Assembly: GCF_002979535.1 (NCBI RefSeq)
Contig: NZ_PCPB01000006.1
Span: 1 to 64,000, forward strand
DNA length: 64,000 bases
Direction of reading: 5' to 3'
From: Brevundimonas sp. MYb52
GTDB taxonomy: Bacteria > Pseudomonadota > Alphaproteobacteria > Caulobacterales > Caulobacteraceae
Numbering within the stretch: position 1 is the stretch's first letter; each line of letters opens with the position of its first letter. This document shows, in pieces, positions 8,613 to 15,927 of this stretch. Below the pieces are notes generated by a model. That model made no database searches and was not told the origin of the DNA. It saw nothing but the letters and a program-made list of their open reading frames with translations. Position numbers and translations under genes: made by a program.

Positions 8613-9013
8613 TTCTCGCCCGCCAGAACCCAGGAGGCGACCGAGATGTATTTGCGCCCGGCGTCTTGAGCATGGGCGACGCAGGTCTCGAGGCTCTCGC
8701 GGGTGCGCACGCTGGCCAGCTTGATCAGCATGGGCAGGTTCAGGCCGGCGATGACCTCGGCGTGGGTCTGCTCCATGACCGAGATGGCCAGGTTGGACGG
8801 CGTGCCGCCGAACATGTCGGTCAACAGGATGACGCCGTCGCCGTCGTTCACGGCGGCCGCAGCATCGACGATGTCGCGGCGGCGCCGCTCCATGTCGTCT
8901 TCGGGGCCGATGCAGATCGCGGCCACGCCCCGCTGAGGGCCGACCACGTGCTCCATCGCCGCCAGGAATTCAGAGGCCAGGCCCCCGTGGGTGACGATCA
9001 CCAGCCCGATCAT
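8609..9013 (-). CDS. PTS EIIA component, mannose/fructose (AgaF-like) type
   Basis: A 134-residue EIIA-Man-like domain without IIB, IIC or IID partners. The phosphorylated His9 is in IVTHGGLA and the conserved DMFGGTPSN is near residue 67. Single-domain EIIA-Man proteins in alphaproteobacteria (PtsM, EIIA-Man) are regulatory outputs of the phosphorelay. It overlaps ptsH by 4 bases and sits 108 bases downstream of hprK. That gap has a short hairpin but no obvious promoter. Confidence 0.92.
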   Translation of the reverse strand: MIGLVIVTHGGLASEFLAAMEHVVGPQRGVAAICIGPEDDMERRRRDIVDAAAAVNDGDGVILLTDMFGGTPSNLAISVMEQTHAEVIAGLNLPMLIKLASVRTRESLETCVAHAQDAGRKYISVASWVLAGEK

Positions 9014-9121
9014 GAAGGCTTCACCAAGACAATACGCCCCGCGCTTCTGCTCTCAGCGAACGCCCTTGGGGCGTCCAAACTGATCTGCAAGCCGGCCTTC
9101 ATAGGCTAATCGCGCGCCGGT

Positions 9122-9553
9122 TCAAAGAGCCGCGAGCGCGGTTGCGACGACCTGCCCGGCGGAGGCGGGGCGGGGGTCCAGCCGCAGTCGCGGAATCGCC
9201 ACGTCCTGCCAGGCCCAGGTGTCGGCTTCGGGAAGGCGCTCAATGGCCTCGTGCGTGCAGGCGACGGCCAGGACGATCCGCGCGAGAGGCTGGATCGGGA
9301 CCGCGACGATGCCCAGGCCGCGCACCTCGATCCGGCCGGCGATCGCAGCCGGCGTTGCGGCGTAGAGGGCGCCGTCCGAGGCCCACAGGTGGGTCCAGTC
9401 GTCGGCGATCAGTCGCCAGCCTTTACCGATCAGACGCAGGGCCAGGTCGCTCTTGCCGACGCCGGAGGGACCCTGGATCAGGACGCCGCGCCAACCGGCG
9501 GCCGTGCGACAGGCGACGGCGGTGGCGTGGATCGGTTGCATCGGCGCGCTCAT
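9122..9553 (-). CDS. hprK: HPr kinase/phosphorylase, short alphaproteobacterial form
   Basis: A 143-residue HprK that phosphorylates and dephosphorylates HPr on its regulatory serine. The Walker A motif GPSGVGKS is at 28-35, the Asp pair in LIADD follows, and the HprK signature EVRGLGIVAV is near residue 78. It lacks the N-terminal domain of the roughly 310-residue Firmicute enzymes, as is normal for alphaproteobacteria. Its ATG overlaps the chvG stop by 4 bases (ATGA), tying PTS control to the ChvG/ChvI system. Confidence 0.92.
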   Translation of the reverse strand: MSAPMQPIHATAVACRTAAGWRGVLIQGPSGVGKSDLALRLIGKGWRLIADDWTHLWASDGALYAATPAAIAGRIEVRGLGIVAVPIQPLARIVLAVACTHEAIERLPEADTWAWQDVAIPRLRLDPRPASAGQVVATALAAL

Positions 9554-11160
9554 GGGCGACGTCCGGCCAGGGGCAGCAGGACTTCAAAGCGGGCGCCGAC
9601 CACGGCGCCGGTCTCGTCTGTGCGGTTCTCGGCATGAACGCGACCGCCGTGGGCGTCGATGATCTGGCGCACGATGGACAGGCCCAGGCCCGAGTTGGCG
9701 CCGAAGGCCGTGCCCTTGGGCCGCGAGGTGTAGAAGCGCTCGAACACGGTCTCGAGGTTTTCGGGCGGAATGCCGGGGCCATCGTCCTCGACCCGGATGC
9801 GCAGGGGCCAGTCGGGGCGGCTGTCGTCGCGTTCCAGACGCACCCGGACCTCGCCATCGGCGGGGCTGAAGGAGCGGGCGTTGTCGATCAGGTTGCGGAA
9901 GACCTGGCCCAGGGGGATGTCGCGGCCCAGGACCTTGGCGGCCTCGGCGGTCGAGGCGAAGCGGACGCCGGCCTCGCCCGGCTTCTGACCGCCCTCATAG
10001 ACGGCGATGATGTCGCCCAGCAGTTCGTTGAGGTCGATCAGGCGCGGGCGGTCGCGCGACAGCTCGGCGTCCAGGCGCGAGGCGTTGGAAATGTCGGTGA
10101 TCAGGCGGTCCAGGCGGCGCACGTCCTGTTGCAGCAGATTGGTCAGGCGCGCCCTCTGCTCGTCGGTCTTGACCAGGGGCAGGGTTTCCAGGGCCGAGCG
10201 GATCGAGGTCAGGGGGTTCTTGATCTCGTGGCTGACGTCAGCGGCGAAGCGCTCGATGGCGTCCATCCGCGTCGACAGGGTGTCGGTCATCGACTCCAGG
10301 GCGCGGGCCAGGTCGCCGATCTCGTCCTTGCGGTCCTCAAGGTCGGGCAGGGAGATGGCGCGGGCGCGTTGCAGGCGCACCTGATCCGCCGCCGCCGACA
10401 GGCGCATGACGGGGCGCGCCACGAACATGTGCAGCACCAGGGCCGACAGCAGGTTCACCGCCAGGGCCACCAGGGCGAAGGGGGTCAGGGCGCGGCGCTG
10501 GGCGGCCAGGGTCTCGTCCACGTCGCCGGCTTCGAGGGTCAGGACGCCCAGGACCTGCTGGACATGGCGCACGGGCAGGGAGACGGAAACCACGCGGTCG
10601 CCGTTCTCGTTGCGGCGGATGTCGGCCTGGGGCGCGCCTTGCAGGGCGCGCTCGACCTCGGCTGACAGTTCGGCGTTGGCGCGCTTGACCCGAGCGGTTT
10701 CGCGCGGAGAAAGCGCCTCGGGCGCCAGGGCGGTGCCGGCGGGGTTGGCGGGCGCCAAGGCCTGACCCGGAATGGCGTCGGTGACGGCGAAGCTGTCGGA
10801 AACGATCAGGCCGTCCTGATCATAGAGGCGCGCGCGCTGGCCCTCGGGAATGAAGTTGTCGCGCAGCCACAGACCTGCGGCGCCGGGGTCCAGCATCGGA
10901 TAGGGCTCGCCCCGCGTGATGCCCAGTTCGCCCAGCACATTGGCCAGAAGCTTGGCCTGGACCGACAGGGATTCCTGACGCGCCTCGATCAGGCCGCGCT
11001 GCCATTCGTTCAGGGCCAAGGCCCCGCCGAACAGGATCAGCAGGCTAAGCAGGTTGAGCGCGAGAATGAAGCCGCCGAGGCGCGATCCGCCGAAGCGGAA
11101 ACGGCGCCTCGGCCGAGCGTCCTCGGTCTCAGCTTTCGCGGTAGCGGTAACCGACGCCAT
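9550..11160 (-). CDS. chvG: Sensor histidine kinase ChvG
   Basis: A 536-residue membrane kinase. One transmembrane segment is near residues 22-45 ([18 protein letters not shown]) and a second near 235-255, bracketing a periplasmic sensor domain. HAMP follows, then HisKA with the phosphorylated His near 310 ([13 protein letters not shown]) and a HATPase domain with NLIDNARSF and [12 protein letters not shown]. ChvG/ExoS-type kinases respond to acid and cell-envelope stress. The ATG at 11160 lies 32 bases inside chvI. It sits between chvI and hprK, the conserved alphaproteobacterial order, so the regulatory PTS is probably co-transcribed. Confidence 0.92.
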   Translation of the reverse strand: MASVTATAKAETEDARPRRRFRFGGSRLGGFILALNLLSLLILFGGALALNEWQRGLIEARQESLSVQAKLLANVLGELGITRGEPYPMLDPGAAGLWLRDNFIPEGQRARLYDQDGLIVSDSFAVTDAIPGQALAPANPAGTALAPEALSPRETARVKRANAELSAEVERALQGAPQADIRRNENGDRVVSVSLPVRHVQQVLGVLTLEAGDVDETLAAQRRALTPFALVALAVNLLSALVLHMFVARPVMRLSAAADQVRLQRARAISLPDLEDRKDEIGDLARALESMTDTLSTRMDAIERFAADVSHEIKNPLTSIRSALETLPLVKTDEQRARLTNLLQQDVRRLDRLITDISNASRLDAELSRDRPRLIDLNELLGDIIAVYEGGQKPGEAGVRFASTAEAAKVLGRDIPLGQVFRNLIDNARSFSPADGEVRVRLERDDSRPDWPLRIRVEDDGPGIPPENLETVFERFYTSRPKGTAFGANSGLGLSIVRQIIDAHGGRVHAENRTDETGAVVGARFEVLLPLAGRRP

Positions 11161-11833
11161 ACAGGGTCTCGATCGCGTCGAATTCGGGATCGACCACCCG
11201 GAACTTCTTTCGCATCCGTTTGACGTGGCTGTCGATGGTGCGGTCATCGACATAGACCTGATCGTCGTAGGCGGCGTCCATCAGGCTGTCGCGGCTCTTC
11301 ACGAAACCGGGGCGCTGGGCCAGGGCCTGAAGCAGCAGGAACTCGGTGACGGTCAGCTTGACCGGGCGGCCTTCCCAGGTGCTCTCGTGACGGGCCGGGT
11401 CCATCGACAACTTGCCGCGCTTGATGGCCTTGCCGGCGGCTTCGGCGGCCGTCTCGACCTCGCCGCCATCGGCGCCGGTGCGGCGCAGCAGGGCCTTGAC
11501 CCGTTCGATCAGCAGGCGCTGGCTGAAGGGCTTGTGGATATAGTCGTCGGCGCCGAGGTTGAAGCCGAGGATCTCGTCGATCTCCTCGTCCTTGGACGTC
11601 AGCATGATGACCGGAATCTGCGAGGTCTGGCGCAGGCGGCGCAGCACCTCCATGCCGTCCATGCGCGGCATCTTCACGTCCAGGATCGCCAGATCCGGGG
11701 GCGTGGTCTCCAGCGCCTCCAGGCCCGAGGCGCCGTCGTGATAGGCCGTGACCTTGTGGCCATGGCTTTCCAGGGCCAGGGACACGGAGGCGACGATGTT
11801 CTCGTCGTCGTCGACCAGGGTGATGTTGGCCAA
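11129..11833 (-). CDS. chvI: Response regulator ChvI (OmpR family)
   Basis: A 234-residue OmpR-type regulator. The receiver domain starts [12 protein letters not shown], has the phospho-acceptor Asp in [13 protein letters not shown] and the conserved Lys in HKPFS. The C-terminal winged helix contains [17 protein letters not shown] and ends [17 protein letters not shown] place the start at a TTG (11833): it has AAGGAG with a 6-base gap and gives the usual ChvI N-terminus. An ATG at 11896 would add 21 unrelated residues. It is the first gene of the chvI-chvG-hprK-EIIA-HPr run. Confidence 0.92.
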   Translation of the reverse strand: MANITLVDDDENIVASVSLALESHGHKVTAYHDGASGLEALETTPPDLAILDVKMPRMDGMEVLRRLRQTSQIPVIMLTSKDEEIDEILGFNLGADDYIHKPFSQRLLIERVKALLRRTGADGGEVETAAEAAGKAIKRGKLSMDPARHESTWEGRPVKLTVTEFLLLQALAQRPGFVKSRDSLMDAAYDDQVYVDDRTIDSHVKRMRKKFRVVDPEFDAIETLYGVGYRYRES

Positions 11834-12055
11834 GGGCTTCTCCTTAGTGCGGGCGGCGGCGGTCGTTCGATCAACCGTCGCGAGTCGATTGCTCAACGCG
11901 CGACAAGCGTAACCGTTCTATTCTCTCGCGGTGACATTACGGCCACAGCAGATGGTTCGCCAGAGCCTGTCTTTCAACCTTGGCCGGGAAATGGCGAAAC
12001 CTCGCCTTAAAGGCTGAAGGGCCAGGATAGCGGTCAGATACGCACGAAAGTCGCC

Positions 12056-13768
12056 ATGGCCGGTCCGGTTCACTACGAAATCTATGTTCGCAAGACGCCG
12101 CCGGCGTCCTGGTCGCTGTCGATGGCGACCGAGGACCGCAAGGCAGCGATCGAGACCGCCGAGGATCTGCTGCGCGACGGCCAGGCCTGCGCCGTGCGCG
12201 TCACCAAGGAAACCCTGGACCCGGACACCATGGAGTTCGCCAGCGTCGTCGTCCTGACGCGCGGCGCGCCCGAACTGAAACGCAAGGCGCCGGTGCGCGA
12301 GGACAATCGCGGCCCCAGTTGTCGAGGCGTTCAGGATCTCTACGCCCCTCATGCTCGTGATCTGCTGGGGCGGGTGTTGGAGGACTGGCTGAACCGGCAG
12401 GGCGCCACGGCCTTTGAACTGCTGCATCGCCCTGACCTGGCCGAGCGGCTCGAGGCTTCGGGCGTCGAACTGCAGCACGCCATTCAGAAGATCGCCGTGC
12501 CCGAGAGCCAGAGCACGAGTCAGCCGGTCCACGACCTTGTGCGCCACTATCAACGCCTGGCGGAGCAGGCGATCGAGCGCCTGTTGCAGGCGGGGCGACG
12601 TCATCTCTTTCCCAGCCTGGACGCGCGCTCGATCGCCGATGTGGCGCATCGGCTGAGCGGGGCGGCGGATCGCGCCTTCATCATGGGCGGCGTGGTCGCC
12701 GGGGCGCTGAAGGGCCTGCCCAGCGCGCGGGCGCGTCTGGATCGACTGATGGACCTTTGCGAGCGTGCGCCGGCGGACGGACCGCCGCGCGCCCTGGTCA
12801 TGGTGCCGGTTGAGCAGGTCCTGTGCGAACTGCTGGGGTCGCGCGCCAGTCTGGCCCAGATCGTCGGACCGGCGCTGGATCAGGGCGCCAGCCTGGCGGC
12901 TGTGGTGCGGATGGTGGCGCCGCGCGAAATCGCGGCCCTGATCGCCCATGACGAGAAGCTGGCGGTTCTGATCCCGCCGGTCGAAGGCGGCCCGGTGCGT
13001 CTGGGCGAACGGTTGGCGGCGGGCGAGTTCCCTCTGCTGGCCGCCTCGTTGGCGCGCATGGTGGTGCGTGAACTGATGAGCCAGCGACGGCTGCGCCCTG
13101 GCGACGCCGAGGGCGAGATCGACATTTTGCGCGCCCTGGCCATGACGCTGACCGCGACGGCGGGCCGGCTGCTGACGCTGGAAGAGGTGCAGACCGCCTT
13201 CAGCGAGCGCTCCAAGAGCCTGGTCACCGCCGACTTCGTCGCCGCCTATGTGCGCGGCTGCCCGAACGTGCTGAGCGAGGTCGAGCGTCTGGCGCGGCTG
13301 TGCGAAAACGTCACCGGCGGGGCCAACAAGCGTTCGGCGGCGCGCTGGCTGGACGCCTGCGTCACCTCGTTGCGGTTCGAGACCGAGATGCGGGCTTCGG
13401 GCCAGGCGCCGGGCCAGAAGCTGCTGATCCTGGCCGGCCTGCAGCGGGCGGTGGGGAATGCGGCGCTGTCAGAGCGCGACCGGGACGCCATCGTGACGGC
13501 GCTCGGCGTCGTCGGCGGGGCGGTCGAGGCCGACGCCAAGCTGACGGCCCAGATCGCGCGCGCGCCCGCACCTCCGCCGCAACGGCTGACGGCCCTGCTG
13601 CGTCTGGCGGCGGCCGAAGTCGGTCCGAGCGGCCCGGTTGCGGATCGCGCCAGGGCGGAGGCGGTCAAGCTGTTGCGGGCGCCGGAGGTGCGGACCGCCC
13701 TGGGCGCGGCCCCGGAGGCGGTCAGCGCCCTTCGCCCCCTGATGAAGGCGGTCGGTCTGGCGGCCTGA
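12056..13768 (+). CDS. Conserved-looking protein of unknown function
   Basis: A 570-residue protein I do not recognise. Codon use is strongly GC3-biased like the neighbours, supporting a real gene. Residues 1-80 look like a small alpha/beta domain (HYEIYVRKTPPASWSLSM, then a helix and an LTRG strand); the rest is almost entirely helical and Ala/Leu/Arg-rich, with no signal peptide or membrane segment. It is transcribed away from chvI and ends 4 bases before the convergent zinc-ribbon gene. A cytoplasmic helical-repeat scaffold is one possibility, but nothing in the sequence shows a catalytic activity. Confidence 0.75.
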   Translation: MAGPVHYEIYVRKTPPASWSLSMATEDRKAAIETAEDLLRDGQACAVRVTKETLDPDTMEFASVVVLTRGAPELKRKAPVREDNRGPSCRGVQDLYAPHARDLLGRVLEDWLNRQGATAFELLHRPDLAERLEASGVELQHAIQKIAVPESQSTSQPVHDLVRHYQRLAEQAIERLLQAGRRHLFPSLDARSIADVAHRLSGAADRAFIMGGVVAGALKGLPSARARLDRLMDLCERAPADGPPRALVMVPVEQVLCELLGSRASLAQIVGPALDQGASLAAVVRMVAPREIAALIAHDEKLAVLIPPVEGGPVRLGERLAAGEFPLLAASLARMVVRELMSQRRLRPGDAEGEIDILRALAMTLTATAGRLLTLEEVQTAFSERSKSLVTADFVAAYVRGCPNVLSEVERLARLCENVTGGANKRSAARWLDACVTSLRFETEMRASGQAPGQKLLILAGLQRAVGNAALSERDRDAIVTALGVVGGAVEADAKLTAQIARAPAPPPQRLTALLRLAAAEVGPSGPVADRARAEAVKLLRAPEVRTALGAAPEAVSALRPLMKAVGLAA

Positions 13769-13772
13769 GCCC

Positions 13773-14111
13773 TCAGTCGAAGATGTCGAAGATGTCCATC
13801 CGCTTCTTCTTCTTGCGGTAGTGATAGTCGTCGTCGCGGTGACGATCGTCCTTGTAGCGCGGCGGTTCGCGATAGCCCTGCGGCTGGCCGCCCCACGGTT
13901 GCTGCTGCTGAATCGGCTGCTGATAGATCGGCTGCGGTGCGGCCTGCGGGGCGGTGGCGCGGCCTTCCTCGGCGGCGCTGGCCATCAGTTTTTCCAGCTC
14001 GCCGCGATCCAGCCAGACGCCGCGACAGGTCGGGCACATGTCGAACTGGACGCCGTTGCGGTCCAGGGTCTGCATGGCGGCGTTGTCGTTGGGGCACATC
14101 AATAGGGGCAT
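13773..14111 (-). CDS. TFIIB-type zinc ribbon protein
   Basis: A 112-residue protein beginning with a zf-TFIIB ribbon: MPLLMCPNDN, then FDMCPTCRGVWLDRGELEKL, giving two Cys pairs (the first is CxxD, so one ligand is replaced) and the WLDRGEL helix typical of the family. The middle is Gln/Pro-rich (QQPIQQQQPWGG) and the end is highly charged, with HRDDDYHYRKKKKR followed by the short acidic MDIFDIFD. Both tails look disordered. Members of this family occur widely in bacteria without a defined role. Confidence 0.85.
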   Translation of the reverse strand: MPLLMCPNDNAAMQTLDRNGVQFDMCPTCRGVWLDRGELEKLMASAAEEGRATAPQAAPQPIYQQPIQQQQPWGGQPQGYREPPRYKDDRHRDDDYHYRKKKKRMDIFDIFD

Positions 14112-14255
14112 AGGGTCCTCAATCGTCGAATGATGCGGTCCGACATCACGTCGCCGAAGCGCCGCCAGAGGGGCCCGTCCCGCTGAGGATAGAGTTAGGG
14201 ATGGCGCGCGCGCCCGACAACCTGCCCAGACGCCGCAGGGGGCGGCGGCCCAGAC

Positions 14256-15476
14256 CTAGCAGCTCTGGCCCGCCGCCCAGCCCGACGACCAGGCCCACTG
14301 GAAATTATAGCCGCCCAGCCAGCCGGTGACGTCGACGACCTCGCCGATGAAGAAGAGGCCGGGGACCGACTTGGCCTCCATCGTCTGCTGGTCCAGGGCG
14401 GCGGTGTCGACCCCGCCCAGGGTCACCTCGGCCGTGCGATAGCCTTCGGACCCGACCGGCTTGACGGTCCAGGCGTTGACCGTCTCGGCCATGGCTCGCA
14501 GCTTCTTGTCGCCGACCTCGGCCAGCTTGCCGGCCAGGCCCTCGCGGGCGCAGACGACCTCGGCCAGACGGCGCGGAATGATGTGGCCCAGCGCCGTATG
14601 CACCGCCTGCTTGCCGTTCTCGGTCTTGGCCGCCAGCAGTCGAGCGGCGATGTCCTCGCTGGGGGCCATGTTGACCGTGATGGCCTCGCCCTCGCGCCAG
14701 TAGGAGCTGATCTGCAGGATCGCCGGGCCGGACAGGCCCCGGTGTGTGAACAGCATGGCTTCTTTGAACTGGGGCCTATCGCCCTTCGGGCTACTTGAGG
14801 CCGAGTTCGGGGCGGTTTTGACGATCGCGTCCACGGCCACGCCCGCCAGCGGCTTGAGCTGTTCCAGCAGGCCGGGCTCGAAGGTCAGAGGCACCAGGGC
14901 CGGGCGCGTCTCGGTCACTCTCAGGTCGAACTGGCGGGCGACGTCATAGCCCCATCCCGTCGCGCCCATCTTGGGGATGGACTTGCCACCGGTGGCCACC
15001 ACTAGAGACGCCGCTGAAACGCGCGTGCCGTCATCCAGATCGACGGTGAAACGCTGGCCGTCGCGGGTGATGGCCTTGACGCCGAGGCCTAAGGACAGGG
15101 TCACGCCCGCCGCCTTCATCTCATCCGTCAGCATGCGGATGATCTGTTTGGCGCTGTCGTCGCAGAACAGCTGGCCCAGGGTCTTCTCGTGCCAGGCGAT
15201 GCCGTGGCGTTCGACCATTTTCAGGAAGTCGTGCTGGGTGAAGCGCTTCAGCGCCGACAGGGCGAAGCGCGGGTTCTCGCTGAGGAACTCAGCCCCGCTG
15301 GTTCTCGTATTGGTGAAGTTGCAGCGCCCGCCGCCCGAGATGCGGATCTTCTCGCCGGGCGCGCGGGCGTGGTCGATGACGCGCACGCGGCGACCGCGCT
15401 TGCCCGCCTCGATGGCGCACATCATGCCGGCTGCGCCGGCGCCGACGATCAGGACGTCGAGATCTGAAGACTTCAT
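14256..15476 (-). CDS. BaiN/HI0933-like FAD-dependent oxidoreductase
   Basis: A 406-residue flavoprotein of the BaiN/HI0933 (YhiN) family. The FAD fold begins at residue 8 with DVLIVGAGAAGMMCAIEAG, followed by the family motif KIRISGGGRCNFTN near 45-58. Near the C-terminus is the typical GLFFIGEVVDVTGWLGGYNFQWAWSSG. Length and motif order match the family fully. A Ser-rich insertion (SASSSPKGDRP) interrupts the central region. The substrate is unknown for most members. It is probably a single-gene unit, 61 bases upstream of the GNAT gene's stop on the same strand, so loosely linked to it at most. Confidence 0.9.
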   Translation of the reverse strand: MKSSDLDVLIVGAGAAGMMCAIEAGKRGRRVRVIDHARAPGEKIRISGGGRCNFTNTRTSGAEFLSENPRFALSALKRFTQHDFLKMVERHGIAWHEKTLGQLFCDDSAKQIIRMLTDEMKAAGVTLSLGLGVKAITRDGQRFTVDLDDGTRVSAASLVVATGGKSIPKMGATGWGYDVARQFDLRVTETRPALVPLTFEPGLLEQLKPLAGVAVDAIVKTAPNSASSSPKGDRPQFKEAMLFTHRGLSGPAILQISSYWREGEAITVNMAPSEDIAARLLAAKTENGKQAVHTALGHIIPRRLAEVVCAREGLAGKLAEVGDKKLRAMAETVNAWTVKPVGSEGYRTAEVTLGGVDTAALDQQTMEAKSVPGLFFIGEVVDVTGWLGGYNFQWAWSSGWAAGQSC

Positions 15477-15537
15477 GGGCTGGCCCTAGCAGGCGCGCGC
15501 CCATGAAGCGACCTCGGGGGCCTCTTATAGGCCCCTC

Positions 15538-15846
15538 TTAAAGGCCAAGCGCGATGCGATAGCTGGGATGCACCACCTCGGCGTATTCGGGATGCTTCTT
15601 CAGATAGCCGGCGAAGAAAGGGCAGGTCGGCAGGATGACCAGGCCGCGTTCCTTCAGATCGGTCAGGACGTGCTTGGCCATGCGGCTGGCGATGCCGCGG
15701 CCCTCCAGCGGGATCGGCACGATGGTCTCGGTGATCAGCAGACCGCCCGCCACCTTGTTGTAGATGACCACAGCGGTCTGGCCGTCGACCGTCAGCTCGT
15801 ATCGGGTGGCTTCGGCGTTGTCGTGGATTTCGGGGTCGAGGCTCAT
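15538..15846 (-). CDS. Small GNAT-like N-acetyltransferase (YjdJ type)
   Basis: A 102-residue protein of the short GNAT family related to YjdJ/GTLF3B. It has a central strand pair (RYELTVDGQTAVVIYNKV) followed by the acetyl-CoA-binding loop EGRGIASRMAKHVL and a C-terminal TCPFFAGYLKKHPEYAE, which is diagnostic of this subgroup. The ATG at 15846 has AGGAG 7 bases upstream and is preferred over a start 6 codons earlier. The acceptor substrate is unknown. Confidence 0.88.
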   Translation of the reverse strand: MSLDPEIHDNAEATRYELTVDGQTAVVIYNKVAGGLLITETIVPIPLEGRGIASRMAKHVLTDLKERGLVILPTCPFFAGYLKKHPEYAEVVHPSYRIALGL

Positions 15847-15898
15847 GCTTGGCTCCTGCAGCAAGGCTGGTCAGCCTAGACTGGTGGCCGGTAAAAGG

Positions 15899-15922
15899 GG
15901 AGGGGACGTCGCCGCCCCCTCC
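15899..15922 (-). terminator. Intrinsic terminator of the second TonB receptor
   Basis: Read on the minus strand, GGAGGGG and CCCCTCC form a 7-bp stem with a 10-base loop, followed by CCTTTTAC. It lies just after the receptor stop at 15928. Confidence 0.7.
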
Positions 15923-15927
15923 AGGTG

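Noticed and set aside
11897..11930. A near EcfG promoter (AGAAC, N16, CGTT) upstream of chvI
   Set aside because: The first G of the -35 box is wrong and that base is essential in known EcfG promoters; ChvI systems are not known to belong to this regulon.
11918..12949. A 343-codon minus-strand frame over the start of the unknown 570-residue gene
   Set aside because: The plus-strand frame has better codon bias and a helical, protein-like sequence; the minus frame is Gln/Arg/His-rich, typical of antisense shadows.
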